A stretch of 64,000 nucleotides of DNA from Dongia mobilis (GCF_004363235.1 NZ_SNYW01000012.1:193501-257500); one strand, 5' to 3'. Positions 1-9,563 are shown, counted from the first letter of the stretch. Numbers and translations: made by a program. Notes: a model not told the origin generated them from the letters alone.

Positions 1-351
1 ATGTCGCCGACGCTGGTGTTCGACCGGGTCGACGGCAATCTCATGGCCGTCGTCGGTTCGCCGGGCGGCGCCAACATCATCGGCTATGTGGCACAAGCCC
101 TGCAACGCCTCATTGACTGGCATCAGGACCCCTACACCGCGATCGCCGCGGCGCATGTCATCAACCGCAACGGCGCCACCGTCATCGAGGCCAGTCCCGG
201 CGGCGAGGCGCTGTTCGAGTTGCTGCGGGGGCGCGGCCATCAAGTCCAGACCCAGGCGCTGGAAAGCGGACTCAACGTCATCCTGCTGCAGGACGGTCGC
301 CTCTACGGCGCCAGCGACCCGCGGCGCGAGGGCGTCGCCCTGGCTGATTGA
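1..351 (+). CDS. ggt: Gamma-glutamyltransferase, C-terminal fragment (cut by window edge)
   Basis: The 116 visible residues are the end of the small subunit of gamma-glutamyltranspeptidase, an N-terminal-nucleophile hydrolase that transfers or hydrolyses the gamma-glutamyl group of glutathione, usually in the periplasm. The GSPGG motif near residues 20-24 is the family's oxyanion/substrate-binding signature, followed by the usual 'IIGYV' helix and a C-terminal strand. The ATG at base 1 is almost certainly an internal Met (the 'MSPT' stretch), because the family is about 550 residues long and the autocleavage Thr and large subunit would lie upstream. The following methyltransferase gene starts 26 bases after the stop, so the two may be cotranscribed. 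Confidence 0.88.
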   Translation: MSPTLVFDRVDGNLMAVVGSPGGANIIGYVAQALQRLIDWHQDPYTAIAAAHVINRNGATVIEASPGGEALFELLRGRGHQVQTQALESGLNVILLQDGRLYGASDPRREGVALAD

Positions 352-377
352 CGCCGACGGCCCGCGGGGACAGAACC

Positions 378-1565
378 ATGAGCAAGCGACCAACCATCCA
401 CCTCAAATCCGGCGAGGATCGCCGCATCCTCGGCGGGCATCCCTGGGTCTATTCCAACGAACTCCAGATGACGCCGGAGGCGAAGGCGATACCGGCCGGC
501 AGCATCGTCACCCTGCGCCATGCCGACGGCAGGCCGCTGGCCCTCGCCTTATTTAATCCTCGATCGCTGATCGCCGGTCGCATCATCACCCGCGATTGCG
601 GCGCCGTCATCGACAGCACCTTCTGGCAGGCACGGCTGGAGAGGGCGCTGGCCTTGCGCGAGCGGCTGATCGGGGTGCCGCACTACCGTCTGGTTCACGC
701 CGAGGCCGATGGCTTCCCCGGCTGCGTCATCGACCGCTATGACGACGTCTTCGTGATCGAGGCGTCGAGCGCCGGCATGGACCGGGAGGCGAGCGAGATC
801 GCCGCCGCCCTAGACGCCCTGTTCCAGCCGCGTGTCATCCTGCTGCGCGGCGATGGCCCGGCACGCGAGCTGGAGGGATTGCCGCCTCGCCAGGAATATC
901 TGAAGGGGTCGCTTGCCGAGGCGGTCGCCGTAAGCGAGAACGATTGCCGCTTCGTGGCCGACCCGGCTGCCGGGCAGAAGACCGGCTGGTTCTTCGACCA
1001 GCGCGACAACCGGGCGCTGGTGGCGCGCCTCGCCCGTGGCCGCAGCCTGCTCGATGCGTATTGCTATATGGGCGGGTTCGCGGTCACCGCGCTCAAGGGT
1101 GGCGCTGCTTCCGCCCTCGCCCTCGATCGCAGCGCGCCGGCACTCGAACGAGCCGGCGAGGCGGCCCGCCTCAACGGCGTCGCCGCGGCTTTCACGGCAC
1201 GCCAGGGCGAAGCCTTCGACGTGCTGGAGGAACTGGCACGGGCCGGCCGGCGGTTCGACGTCGTGGTCGCCGACCCGCCCGCCTTCGTCAAGTCGCGCAA
1301 GGATTTCCATCAGGGCGCGCGCGCCTATCGCAAGCTGGCGCGCCTCGCCGCCGCCTGCGTGGCGCCCGACGGCATCCTGATGCTGTGCTCCTGCTCGCAC
1401 AACATGCCGGCGGACGAATTGCTGCGCCAGGCCCAGCGCGGCATCCATGAGACCGGCCGCCATGCGCGCCTGCTCTACCAGACCGGTGCGGCGCCGGATC
1501 ATCCGGTCCATCCCGGCCTGCCGGAAAGCGCCTATCTGAAGGCACTCACCTTCGCCATCGAGTGA
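378..1565 (+). CDS. rlmI: RlmI-type class I SAM-dependent 23S rRNA (cytosine-C5) methyltransferase
   Basis: Predicted 395-residue cytoplasmic RNA methyltransferase. An N-terminal PUA domain (about 1-80, with the 'GHPWVY' motif) is followed by a small linker domain and a Rossmann SAM-binding domain ('DAYCYMGGFA'). The catalytic 'DPPAF' motif and a late 'CSCSH' segment supply the cysteine used by m5C enzymes. Family knowledge: RlmI modifies C1962 of E. coli 23S rRNA. The ATG at 378, preceded by GGGGACAG, is preferred over the in-frame TTG at 348 that overlaps the end of ggt. The family call is firm; the exact target nucleotide is inferred. Confidence 0.87.
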   Translation: MSKRPTIHLKSGEDRRILGGHPWVYSNELQMTPEAKAIPAGSIVTLRHADGRPLALALFNPRSLIAGRIITRDCGAVIDSTFWQARLERALALRERLIGVPHYRLVHAEADGFPGCVIDRYDDVFVIEASSAGMDREASEIAAALDALFQPRVILLRGDGPARELEGLPPRQEYLKGSLAEAVAVSENDCRFVADPAAGQKTGWFFDQRDNRALVARLARGRSLLDAYCYMGGFAVTALKGGAASALALDRSAPALERAGEAARLNGVAAAFTARQGEAFDVLEELARAGRRFDVVVADPPAFVKSRKDFHQGARAYRKLARLAAACVAPDGILMLCSCSHNMPADELLRQAQRGIHETGRHARLLYQTGAAPDHPVHPGLPESAYLKALTFAIE

Positions 1566-1568
1566 CTG

Positions 1569-2957
1569 TCAGGCCGCTGGCAGGTCGAGGGCAAAGACCG
1601 CACCCTCGGCGTCGCTGCGCGAAAGGCGCAGCTCACCGCCCTGGCCGCGGACGAGTTCGCGCGCGATGGCCAGACCAAGCCCCGTCCCGCCGGCCCGCGC
1701 CGAGCCCCTGAAGGGTTCGAACAGGTTCTCGACCGCCTTGGGTGGCAGACCGGGCCCGTCATCGCCGACCTCGACGACCACCCGCCCCTCGTCATGCCGC
1801 GCCGTGACGGTCACCTTGCCGGCACCGGCCAGCAGGGCGTTGTCGCCGAGATTATGGAGCACGCGGAACAGCTGGCCGTGATCGGCCAGCAATCGGCAAT
1901 CCGGCGCCACCTCGTTCCGCCAGACGCCCGCGCGACCGGCGCCGAGGCTTTCGCCGACCTCCTCCACCAGGGCATGCAGGTCGACCGCCTCCAGGTTGGG
2001 TTTCGGCGGGCCCTCGCGGGTGAAGTTGAGCGTATCGGAGCAGAGTTCGGCGGCTCGGTCGAGCGAGCGCAGCAGGGCCGGGGCGGCCTTCTTGATCTCC
2101 GGGTTGTCGCTTTCGGCGAGGCGATCGGTGACGAGCCGCGCCGTGGAAAGGATGCCGCGCAGATCATGGTTGATCTTGCTGACCGCGGTGCCGAGTGCCG
2201 CCAGCCGCGCCTTCTGCACCAGCGCCTGTCGCACCCTTTCCTGCATCTCGGCAAATTCGCGCTCGGCCAGGCCGATCTCGTCGCTTCGCTTCGTGCGGCC
2301 AAAGTTGAGGGATACCTGTTCCGGATCGCGGCGGAAGGCGACCATGCCGCCGGTCAGGCGACGCATCGGCCGGATGATCAGCCATTGCAGCGAGGCAAAG
2401 ACCAGCCCCGCGGTGGTCAGCGAGATGACGACCGAAATGCCGAGGATGCGCCAGGAATAGGCGATCATCGCCTGCCGCAGCGGCCATTCGTCCAGCACCA
2501 TGTCAACGACGATATCGGCAGCCCGCGGCGAGAATCCCTTGGCGCGCAGGACGCGGTTGCGCGGCTGGCGCAATGTGTCGAAGGCATCCTCGGCCAGTTG
2601 CAGGAAACTGCGCTCGCCGAGGTCGAAGCTGGCCTGCACCAGCAACGGTGGCGATGTGCCGCGCAGCAGGAGGTTCTTTCCGTCGGAGCTGCGCAGCGCG
2701 ATCAGCCTGGCCCCGACATGGCTCAGCAGGCGCACCTCCAGTTCGGGGTCGATCATGTAGTCGGGCGTCGCCTCGAGGGCCAACACGGCCAGATGGGCCA
2801 TGTTGAGCTTTTCCTCCAGCCATTCCACGCGGAACCGCACGATCGACGGGGCATAGATCAGGACGGCGCTCACCATCACGAACAGGATGGTGAGGGCAAG
2901 GACACGCGCCGACAGGCCGCGGCCGAATCCGGGCAGCTTGACGTCCTTATCTCTCAT
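1569..2957 (-). CDS. Membrane sensor histidine kinase (orphan, HAMP type)
   Basis: A 462-residue inner-membrane kinase. TM1 is about residues 17-38, a periplasmic sensor of roughly 130 residues follows, TM2 is about 170-190, then HAMP. The phosphoacceptor box is 'NHDLRG' with His264, an alphaproteobacterial variant of the usual H-E-L-R-T box. The ATPase domain shows the N box (Asn373), G1 'DDGPG' (399-403) and G2 'GGTGLGL' (423-429), so it looks catalytically complete. No response regulator is adjacent. It lies 69 bases after an adenylate cyclase on the same strand, suggesting a leftward fecR-cyclase-kinase operon. Signal and partner are unknown. Confidence 0.88.
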   Translation of the reverse strand: MRDKDVKLPGFGRGLSARVLALTILFVMVSAVLIYAPSIVRFRVEWLEEKLNMAHLAVLALEATPDYMIDPELEVRLLSHVGARLIALRSSDGKNLLLRGTSPPLLVQASFDLGERSFLQLAEDAFDTLRQPRNRVLRAKGFSPRAADIVVDMVLDEWPLRQAMIAYSWRILGISVVISLTTAGLVFASLQWLIIRPMRRLTGGMVAFRRDPEQVSLNFGRTKRSDEIGLAEREFAEMQERVRQALVQKARLAALGTAVSKINHDLRGILSTARLVTDRLAESDNPEIKKAAPALLRSLDRAAELCSDTLNFTREGPPKPNLEAVDLHALVEEVGESLGAGRAGVWRNEVAPDCRLLADHGQLFRVLHNLGDNALLAGAGKVTVTARHDEGRVVVEVGDDGPGLPPKAVENLFEPFRGSARAGGTGLGLAIARELVRGQGGELRLSRSDAEGAVFALDLPAA

Positions 2958-3026
2958 CGGCCTTCCGCGACACTGGCATATGCCACCACTATGGACAGCC
3001 TGCCCGGCAAGGCAAGCAGGTTTGCC

Positions 3027-4967
3027 CTAGGCGAGGTCGGCGATGCGGCTGGCCGACCAGAAGCCCAGCAACTGGTCGCGCCCGCGCACCCGCCGCGCCG
3101 GCTGGGCTGCAAGCCCGGCGAGGAGGTCATGCCGGCCGAGGGCCCGCAATGCGTTTGCCATGTCGTCGGACAGGGTAAGGATGGCACCTACTTCCTTGGC
3201 GATCGCCTCCAGCCGGCTGGCGACATTGACCGTATCGCCGGCAGCGGTCAGTTGCAGTTGGTTCTGCCCGCCCAGCTGCGCCATCGCGACCGGCCCGAAA
3301 TGCACGCCGATTCGTGCCGTCATGTCCGGCTGCCAGTTGCCCAACCGGCACAGCATGTCGCGGGCGCAGGCAACCGCGCGGGCGGGGTCGTCCGGCGTGG
3401 GTTGCGGCAATCCCCACAGGATGAAGGCGCCGTCGCCCAGGAACTGGGCGATGACGCCGCCATGCCGCGACACCACCATCTCGAGCTGGGCGTGGAAGTC
3501 TTTCAGGAAATGCGCCGTTTCCGAAGGCGAGCGGATTTCGCTGGCGCTGGTGAAACCCTGCAGGTCGACGAACAGGATGGCTGCCATCTGCTCGCGGCCG
3601 TCAAATGCGTCCCCGGCCCGCTCGGCCAGTGCGTCCGCCAGGCTTGGCGGCACGTAGCGGGCAAGATTGCCGCGTTGCCGTTCCGCCTCGGCGCGGAGGC
3701 GCCGCTCGCGCACCATTCGGCTGGCTACACCCAGGGCTGCCCCCAAGATGATGGCAATGCCGGGCGCGCCCACAGCCAGCCAGCGCAGGGGCCAGATGAA
3801 CAACGCCTGGGCGAGCAGAAACCACGCCAGCAGCAGGGCAAGGTTCAGCCAGAGGCCGAGGCGCGGGCCCGGCGCCTGGCCCAACAGCCAGGCCAGCAGG
3901 GCAAGGCCGACCACAACGGCCGTTTCGAGCAGGATCTGATCGGCCGATCGTCTGAGAAAACTGTCATCCATCAGGTTGGCGACCGCGGTCGCCAGGATCT
4001 CGACGCCCGGCAGGGCGGGGTCGAACGGCGTCACGAAATCGTCGCCGAGTGCCGTCGCCGTGCCGCCGATGAGGACGATGCGCCCGGCGAGTGCAGCCGG
4101 CGGAACCTTGCCGTCGATGAGATCCGTCATGGAATGACTGTCGATCGTGCCGCGCCCGCCGAAAAAATTGAGCGGAATGCCGAGACGGGGACCAAGCCCG
4201 ATCCGCTGCATCGCCGCGGCGGCATCGCCCGGCAGGCGCAATTCACCCTTCAGCGACAAGGCCAGCGAATCGCGGCCGAACCCGCGCTGCGCCGCCGCCA
4301 GCAACAGCGGAAAGGAGGGCAGCATCTGCCCGCCGACTTCCACGGCCGGAAAGTGCTCCCGCGGGGTGCCGCCGGCGTCGCGCAGGAGATTGACGTGGCC
4401 GATGCGCGCCACGTCGACGAATTCCGGTATCGGCAGTAGCAGGGTCTGGAACTGCGGCGGTGTCAACGCCCCGGTCGCGGGTCTTGCGACGGCCGGCAGG
4501 GCAAGCTGCCCCATGACCGCTTCATCGGGCGTCGGCAGCGTATCATCCGGCAACGCCGCCATCGCCAGCACCGTGTTGTCCCGCTGCGCCAGCGCCCGGC
4601 GCAGCACAGCATCGCCATCGGGCGCCGCAGCGTTCTCCGGCTCCACCATCAGGATGTCGATGCCGATGGCGCCGGCTCCGGCAGCCTGGAGCCGGTCGAT
4701 CGCGCCGGCGATGGTGGCGCGCGGCAGCGGCCAGCGGCCGCGCGCGGCGAGGGTCCGGTCGTCGATCCTGATGATGGCCAGATTGTCCGGGGCGGCCAGC
4801 GGCCCGCGCAGGCCGAAGCGCCAATCCAGGGTGATGCCTTCGATCCTTTCCAGCACGGGGTTGCCGGCAAGATGCAGCAACGCGACGAGCCCGCCCAGCA
4901 GGCCCGCCAGAACCGGACCGAGCCAGCCGCGCGGCGCCCGCCCCTTCCCCGCCATATCCGATGCCAT
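3027..4967 (-). CDS. CHASE2-domain class III adenylate/guanylate cyclase
   Basis: A 646-residue membrane cyclase. One TM near residues 15-35 precedes a large extracytoplasmic CHASE2 sensor (about 40-350); three TM segments follow (about 355-445), then a linker and a class III cyclase domain (about 460-600). Metal-binding aspartates are Asp468 in 'FVDLQGF' and Asp512 in 'FLGDG'; the transition-state pair is Asn581 and Arg585. The purine-specifying Lys expected four residues before the second metal Asp is Gln508, so nucleotide choice or activity may differ from canonical adenylate cyclases. The gene lies 24 bases after the FecR-domain gene, a recurrent pairing in bacteria. Confidence 0.9.
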   Translation of the reverse strand: MASDMAGKGRAPRGWLGPVLAGLLGGLVALLHLAGNPVLERIEGITLDWRFGLRGPLAAPDNLAIIRIDDRTLAARGRWPLPRATIAGAIDRLQAAGAGAIGIDILMVEPENAAAPDGDAVLRRALAQRDNTVLAMAALPDDTLPTPDEAVMGQLALPAVARPATGALTPPQFQTLLLPIPEFVDVARIGHVNLLRDAGGTPREHFPAVEVGGQMLPSFPLLLAAAQRGFGRDSLALSLKGELRLPGDAAAAMQRIGLGPRLGIPLNFFGGRGTIDSHSMTDLIDGKVPPAALAGRIVLIGGTATALGDDFVTPFDPALPGVEILATAVANLMDDSFLRRSADQILLETAVVVGLALLAWLLGQAPGPRLGLWLNLALLLAWFLLAQALFIWPLRWLAVGAPGIAIILGAALGVASRMVRERRLRAEAERQRGNLARYVPPSLADALAERAGDAFDGREQMAAILFVDLQGFTSASEIRSPSETAHFLKDFHAQLEMVVSRHGGVIAQFLGDGAFILWGLPQPTPDDPARAVACARDMLCRLGNWQPDMTARIGVHFGPVAMAQLGGQNQLQLTAAGDTVNVASRLEAIAKEVGAILTLSDDMANALRALGRHDLLAGLAAQPARRVRGRDQLLGFWSASRIADLA

Positions 4968-4991
4968 GTCGTGATTACCGTGCGGGGTCGA

Positions 4992-5636
4992 TTACGGGAA
5001 CGTGACCCGCGCCAATGCGGCGTCACGCCGCTTGGCACCCCAGACCCTGACCGCCAGCGGCGTGTATTCGGCCGTGACGTCAACCCCCTGCCCTTCGCGG
5101 ATGACGACCGTGCCGGCGCCGACCCGGCTGGACACCGCGACCCGACCTTCCGCCACGAAGACGGCACTGGCCGCACCCGTATTCTCCACCAGATAGTCCG
5201 TGCCGCGCACCGAGGCGACGGCGGTGGTGGTGCGGACCTCGAAGCGTTTCCACCCGGTAGCCGAATTCACCGTGGCTCGGACGATGCCGGATAGCAGTTC
5301 GAGGACCGCATTGGATTCCTCCGGATTGGGCGCAAAGGCGATGACGGCGATGTCGCTGTCCGGTCCCACCGTCAGGACCGAGCCGTCGCTGAAGGTCACC
5401 TCGACGCGGCTGTCCGCCCCGGTGCGGATGCGGTCCTCCGGCATGACCGGCAGTTCCGGCACGACCGCTATTGCGGCGCCGGCACGCAGGATCGTGGCCG
5501 TTCCGGCGAGACGGCTGATCTGGCCGGCGGCAGTCCCGGCCATGGCGCGGCCGGCGCCCCCGAGGCCGGCACCGATCGCGGCCAGCAGGGCCGCCCCTGA
5601 GTTGGTCAGGAAATCACGTCGGTAGATGCTGATCAT
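4992..5636 (-). CDS. FecR-domain protein with Tat-like signal
   Basis: A 214-residue exported protein. The start at 5636 is chosen because GGAG precedes it and it gives an N-terminus 'RRDFLT' plus a hydrophobic Ala/Gly segment, a twin-arginine-like signal; the open frame extends upstream to 5825 without recognisable content. The mature part is a FecR fold (strand pattern 'VEVTFSDGSVLTVGP', then 'VRGTDYLV'). FecR domains in sigma/anti-sigma systems are periplasmic sensors, but no ECF sigma factor is present. The partner here is the CHASE2 cyclase downstream, so it may present a periplasmic cue to that cyclase (inference). Confidence 0.85.
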   Translation of the reverse strand: MISIYRRDFLTNSGAALLAAIGAGLGGAGRAMAGTAAGQISRLAGTATILRAGAAIAVVPELPVMPEDRIRTGADSRVEVTFSDGSVLTVGPDSDIAVIAFAPNPEESNAVLELLSGIVRATVNSATGWKRFEVRTTTAVASVRGTDYLVENTGAASAVFVAEGRVAVSSRVGAGTVVIREGQGVDVTAEYTPLAVRVWGAKRRDAALARVTFP

Positions 5637-6012
5637 GTCATTCTCCGTGTCAGATTGGACCCGGTCCAATCGACACCGCGCGGACCGGCCGTTTATTCCG
5701 AGGATGGAAGACATTTGGCCGCGCCCGGCTGCGCGCGTTGTGAACCGGTTCACGGAATTCGCGACTGCAATCTCAACCTGCTGATTTGCCTGCTTTCTTG
5801 TGCCAACCGCAGAGCCGCGGCCCACGGCCTGCGCCGCCCGGCGACCATGCTCGGCACGCCCCCGCCGGTCGATTGGGAAAATCTATCATGTTCGGATTGA
5901 ATATTTGTCAATCTTTCGTAAACCGCTTTTGGATAGGTTGCACCCGAGAAGCCAGTGATGCGGATTCGGCACTGAAACCGCGTCAGCGACGTTAAATTAC
6001 ATCGGATTGCAC
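5637..6012. promoter_or_regulatory. Divergent intergenic region between fecR-like and PAS genes
   Basis: These 376 bases separate leftward fecR-like transcription from the rightward PAS/chemoreceptor pair and hold no credible gene. The stretch from about 5870 to 5960 is clearly more AT-rich than the surroundings and contains the inverted repeat at 5895-5913. I could not assign a -35/-10 pair with confidence. Confidence 0.5.
5895..5913. repeat. Inverted repeat GATTGA-N7-TCAATC upstream of the PAS gene
   Basis: Perfect 6-bp arms around ATATTTG in an AT-rich segment about 100 bases before the PAS start. It resembles an Fnr/FixK site (TTGA-N6-TCAA), but the spacing is one base too long. It may be an operator of another dyad-binding regulator. 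Confidence 0.4.
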
Positions 6013-6537
6013 ATGAAACCGCAGAGTTCACTCACCGGCCACGAACGCAGTTTTCCGGCCGACGATGTGATCGTCACCAAGACGGACCTCAAGGGTCGCA
6101 TCACCTACGCCAACCAGACCTTCCTCCGGATCTCCAGCCTGACGTCGGCGCAGGCCCTTGGCGCGTCGCACAGTATCATCCGGCATCCCGACATGCCGCG
6201 CTGCATCTTCAAGCTGCTGTGGGAATACATCGAGTCCGGCCGCGAGATATTCGCCTATGTGGTCAACCGGGCCACCAATGGCGACCACTACTGGGTACTG
6301 GCGCATGTGACGCCGTCCTTTGGCCCGGACGGCAAGATCGTCGGCTATCACTCGAGCCGTCGCGTGCCGAAAAAATCGACCGTCGATCAGGTGATCAAGC
6401 CGCTCTACGACCAGCTGCGGCAGATCGAATCGCTGGAGGCCGACCGCAAGGCCGGCATGAACCGCGCCTATGACGCCCTGCAGGAAAAACTCAAAAGCCA
6501 ACGGATGACCTATGACCAGTTTGTTTTCTCGATTTAG
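6013..6537 (+). CDS. Aer-type PAS (probable FAD-binding) sensor protein
   Basis: A 174-residue soluble protein whose PAS fold matches the sensory end of aerotaxis receptors: the segments 'IRHPDMP', 'NGDHYWV' and 'VGYHSSR' are typical of FAD-binding Aer PAS domains that report redox or energy state. It stops after a helical region ending 'YDQFVFSI' and has no membrane or signalling domain. Its last 26 bases overlap the next gene, a methyl-accepting protein lacking its own sensor, so the two probably act as a split aerotaxis receptor. ATG at 6013 is taken over the TTG two codons earlier. Confidence 0.85.
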   Translation: MKPQSSLTGHERSFPADDVIVTKTDLKGRITYANQTFLRISSLTSAQALGASHSIIRHPDMPRCIFKLLWEYIESGREIFAYVVNRATNGDHYWVLAHVTPSFGPDGKIVGYHSSRRVPKKSTVDQVIKPLYDQLRQIESLEADRKAGMNRAYDALQEKLKSQRMTYDQFVFSI

Positions 6538-7819
6538 CCTGGCCCTGCCGATCATCCTCGCGATCCTAGCCGGCGCTGTCGCGGGTGCCGCCAGCCTCGC
6601 CGGCCTGCCCGCCTGGGTCGGCCTGGCCGCGGCGGCTGTTGCGATCCTGGCAGGGCTCGGCGCGCTTGCCATGCATGCCCGCCAGAAGAGCGCGATTGAG
6701 GCCACCACCACCGTGCTCAAACGCCTGCAGGCAGGCGATTTCGAGGCGCGGCTGACCCGTATCGAGTTGGGCGGGGAGATCGGCGAGCTGATGTGGGCGG
6801 TCAACGATTTTGCCGACCGCGCCGATGCCTACGTACGCGAATCGCGCGCCTCGCTCGATGCCGTGACCCAGCGCATCTATTACCGGCATGTCATGGAGAC
6901 CGGCATGCTGGGCGCCTTCCGCCAGGCGGCGCAGACCATCAACAACGCGACCGGCGCCATGGAAGCCAAGGTCAAGGATTTCGGCGCCGCAACCGATCGG
7001 TTCGAGGGCATGGCTGCGGCCGTGGTCGAGCGGGTGCGCGCGGCGGCGGAGCGCCTCAAGGCCACTGTCTCCCAGCTGACGAATGCGACCACCCAGACCA
7101 ACCAGCGCGCGGCGGCGGTCGCCACGGCCTCGGCCCAGGCCTCGGCCAGCCTGCAATCGGTGGCGGCGGCGACCGAGGAACTCACAACCTCGATCGGCGA
7201 GATCAACCGCCAGGCGCGTCATTCGGTCGAGATCGTCAAGACTGCCACGACCAGCACGGATTCGGGCCACCGCCAGGTCGAGGGCCTTGTCACCAGCGCC
7301 GACAAGATCGGCGAGGTGGTGCGCCTCATCCGCGAGATCGCCGAGCAGACCAATCTGCTGGCCCTCAACGCCACCATCGAGGCGGCGCGGGCCGGCGAAG
7401 CCGGCAAGGGCTTCGCCGTCGTGGCCAACGAGGTGAAAAGCCTCGCCAACCAGACGGCGGGTGCCACCGACGACATCACCGGCCAGGTCGGTTCCATCCA
7501 GAGCGCGGTCGACCATGTCGCGACGGCGATCCGTACGGTGAAGGAGATCATGGGCAGCATCAACGACGCCTCGGCCGCGATCGCCTCGTCGCTGACCGAG
7601 CAATCCTCCGCCACGGGCGAGATCGCGCGCAATGTCGAGCAGGCCTCGGCCGGCGCCAGCGAGGTCGCCCACAACGTCGCCGACGTGCGCCAAGCCATGG
7701 GCGAGATCGACCTTTCCACCCAGGAGTTGCTGGCGGCGACGCGCGATCTGGAGGCGCAATCCGACCATCTCGGCGCCGAGCTTGGCAGTTTCCTGGTTGA
7801 ACTGAAGAAGGTCGTTTGA
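6512..7819 (+). CDS. Methyl-accepting chemotaxis protein without periplasmic sensor
   Basis: 435 residues: an N-terminal hydrophobic hairpin (about 5-55) with virtually no periplasmic loop, a HAMP-like region, and the cytoplasmic coiled-coil signalling domain with the conserved hairpin tip ('[19 protein letters not shown]'). This tip binds CheA/CheW. Because there is no external ligand domain and the gene overlaps the PAS gene by 26 bases, its input is probably the PAS protein. No che genes lie in the window. The MCP call is certain; the aerotaxis role is inferred. Confidence 0.92.
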   Translation: MTSLFSRFSLALPIILAILAGAVAGAASLAGLPAWVGLAAAAVAILAGLGALAMHARQKSAIEATTTVLKRLQAGDFEARLTRIELGGEIGELMWAVNDFADRADAYVRESRASLDAVTQRIYYRHVMETGMLGAFRQAAQTINNATGAMEAKVKDFGAATDRFEGMAAAVVERVRAAAERLKATVSQLTNATTQTNQRAAAVATASAQASASLQSVAAATEELTTSIGEINRQARHSVEIVKTATTSTDSGHRQVEGLVTSADKIGEVVRLIREIAEQTNLLALNATIEAARAGEAGKGFAVVANEVKSLANQTAGATDDITGQVGSIQSAVDHVATAIRTVKEIMGSINDASAAIASSLTEQSSATGEIARNVEQASAGASEVAHNVADVRQAMGEIDLSTQELLAATRDLEAQSDHLGAELGSFLVELKKVV

Positions 7820-7986
7820 ACGCCACCCCGGCCAACTAGCGATTTTTCCACAGAAATTCGCCTGCCCGCCCGGACGAATCACGCGTTCGCCGCTTCTCAT
7901 GGCCGGAATCGCTCGCTACACTGGCGCCCGGCCGGGCAAGTCAGGATGACCCTCGGCTCGTTTGACGGATTCCCGGGGGGTTTCAG

Positions 7987-8697
7987 ATGATTCGACGCGG
8001 CCTGCTCATCCCGGTGCTGATGGGCGCCCTTCTGCTGTCCGGGTGCGCCTGGGAAGGCGGCGCCAGCCAGCCGGTGCAGCCGGGTGGGACACCGCAGAAA
8101 CAAGGGGGTACGCCGCCCAAGCCGGCACCGGCCCATGGCACCATCCCGGCGCCCAAGGCGGCCACGCCGGCCGCCACCATGCCGGCCGCAACCACGCCGG
8201 CGGCACCGCCTGCGGCGCCAGGCGCGGCCCTGATGAACCCGGCCCAGCCCGGCGACGTGATCGGCTCCTGGCAGATGGTGCAACTGCCGCCCAATTTCAT
8301 GCAGCCGACGCGACCCACCGCCCCCTTCAGCAACCCCTGGCAGTGGTTCATCTTCAGCCCGGTGGATGGAACCGGCACCGGACGCATCGGCATCGTCTCG
8401 CGCGCCGACCCGCCGCGCGGCGTCGTCACCGACGTCGCCCTGGCCGATGCCTGGGCGGAACATCCGTCCTTTGACACCTACAACATCGCGCCGGGAATCG
8501 TTTCGGTGACACCTGTCGCCATTACCGGCTGGTCGGCCCAGGGAACGCAGACCTGGCGGACCTATGTCGTGACCAGCGGCGGCACCATGCTGGGCATGCA
8601 GGCCATCCCCGGCGACATGCTGATGGTATTGACCGGCGAGCAGGGCCAGCCACTTTATTACCGCATGCTCCGTCGCGTGCCGCGCGCGCCGCAGTAG
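7987..8697 (+). CDS. Putative lipoprotein, Ala/Pro-rich, unknown function
   Basis: A 236-residue exported protein with a signal peptide ending in the lipobox 'LLSGC' (Cys about residue 20). A low-complexity linker rich in Pro, Ala and Thr (about 25-85) would span the periplasm, followed by a folded C-terminal part of about 150 residues with no motif I recognise. Codon use looks like its neighbours. It ends 3 bases before the convergent SDR gene. Confidence 0.75.
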   Translation: MIRRGLLIPVLMGALLLSGCAWEGGASQPVQPGGTPQKQGGTPPKPAPAHGTIPAPKAATPAATMPAATTPAAPPAAPGAALMNPAQPGDVIGSWQMVQLPPNFMQPTRPTAPFSNPWQWFIFSPVDGTGTGRIGIVSRADPPRGVVTDVALADAWAEHPSFDTYNIAPGIVSVTPVAITGWSAQGTQTWRTYVVTSGGTMLGMQAIPGDMLMVLTGEQGQPLYYRMLRRVPRAPQ

Positions 8698-8700
8698 CAA

Positions 8701-9462
8701 TCACCTTTTCTTCGGTGCGGCGCGCAGCAGGCGGTCGGTCAGCGCCGGCGAAAGCGCGCCGAGCGCCCAGGCGATGACCGCCATCGGCCACGGGAAGGCG
8801 ATGCGCGCCCGGTTGGCGGCAAGGCCCTTCCGGATGATGGCGGCGGCACGATCGGCCTGCATCAGGAAGGGCATCGGAAACTCGTTGACCGCCGTCATGG
8901 GGGTTACGACGAAGCCCGGCATGATGACGCTGACACCGACATTGCTGGCCGCCATCTCGCCACGCAGCCCCTCGCCCCAGACCTTCACCGCCGCCTTCGA
9001 CGCGCAATAGGCCGGGGCACCGGGAAAGCCGCGATGCCCGGCCAGCGAGGCCATGATGCCGACCTGGCCGCTCTTGCGTTCGGCAAAGCGCGGCAGCAAG
9101 GGAAGAACTGTGTTGAGGACGCCGTCGACATTGACGCGGAGGACGGCACGGGTTTGCGCCGCGCTCTCATGCCCGCCATGGGTACCGCCCGATATGCCGG
9201 CATTGGCGATAACCAGATCGAGCGGACGGCCCGAATCGGCCGCCAGCAGCCAGGCCTCCATCGCCGCCGCATCGGTGACGTCGATACTGGCGACGCCCAC
9301 TTCCGCGCCTCTGGCACGGCATTCGGCGGCAAGCTCTTGCAGCAGATCGCCGCGCCGGGCGCCAAGATGCAGGAACACGCCGGGGGCGGCATAGGCCCGC
9401 GCCAGTGCCGCGCCAAGGCCCGAACTCGCCCCCGTGATGAGAATGGAACGGAACGAGCGCAT
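8701..9462 (-). CDS. Short-chain dehydrogenase/reductase
   Basis: A 253-residue NAD(P)-dependent oxidoreductase. The N-terminal 'TGASSGLG' is the cofactor motif, 'NAGISGG' is the structural NAG motif, and Tyr/Lys of 'YCASKAA' with the preceding Ser form the catalytic set. The start at 9462 places the Rossmann strand at the N-terminus; a TTG at 9540 would add 26 unsupported residues. A hydrophobic segment near the C-terminus suggests membrane association. The substrate cannot be read from the sequence. Confidence 0.87.
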   Translation of the reverse strand: MRSFRSILITGASSGLGAALARAYAAPGVFLHLGARRGDLLQELAAECRARGAEVGVASIDVTDAAAMEAWLLAADSGRPLDLVIANAGISGGTHGGHESAAQTRAVLRVNVDGVLNTVLPLLPRFAERKSGQVGIMASLAGHRGFPGAPAYCASKAAVKVWGEGLRGEMAASNVGVSVIMPGFVVTPMTAVNEFPMPFLMQADRAAAIIRKGLAANRARIAFPWPMAVIAWALGALSPALTDRLLRAAPKKR

Positions 9463-9563
9463 CGCCACCTGCCCAGTTGAATCGCCATAGCCTGCCTTGC
9501 CAGCGCGGTGAGCATCCCCGATGATGGCGGCCGGATGCAACGGGGGTTTTCGAGGGGGATGGT

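Noticed and set aside
5895-5913. FNR site controlling the aerotaxis genes
   Set aside because: The half-sites fit but the spacing is one base longer than Fnr/FixK accepts.
7844-7852. DnaA-box-like TTTTCCACA after the chemoreceptor gene
   Set aside because: Isolated match with no AT tract, second box or GANTC cluster nearby.
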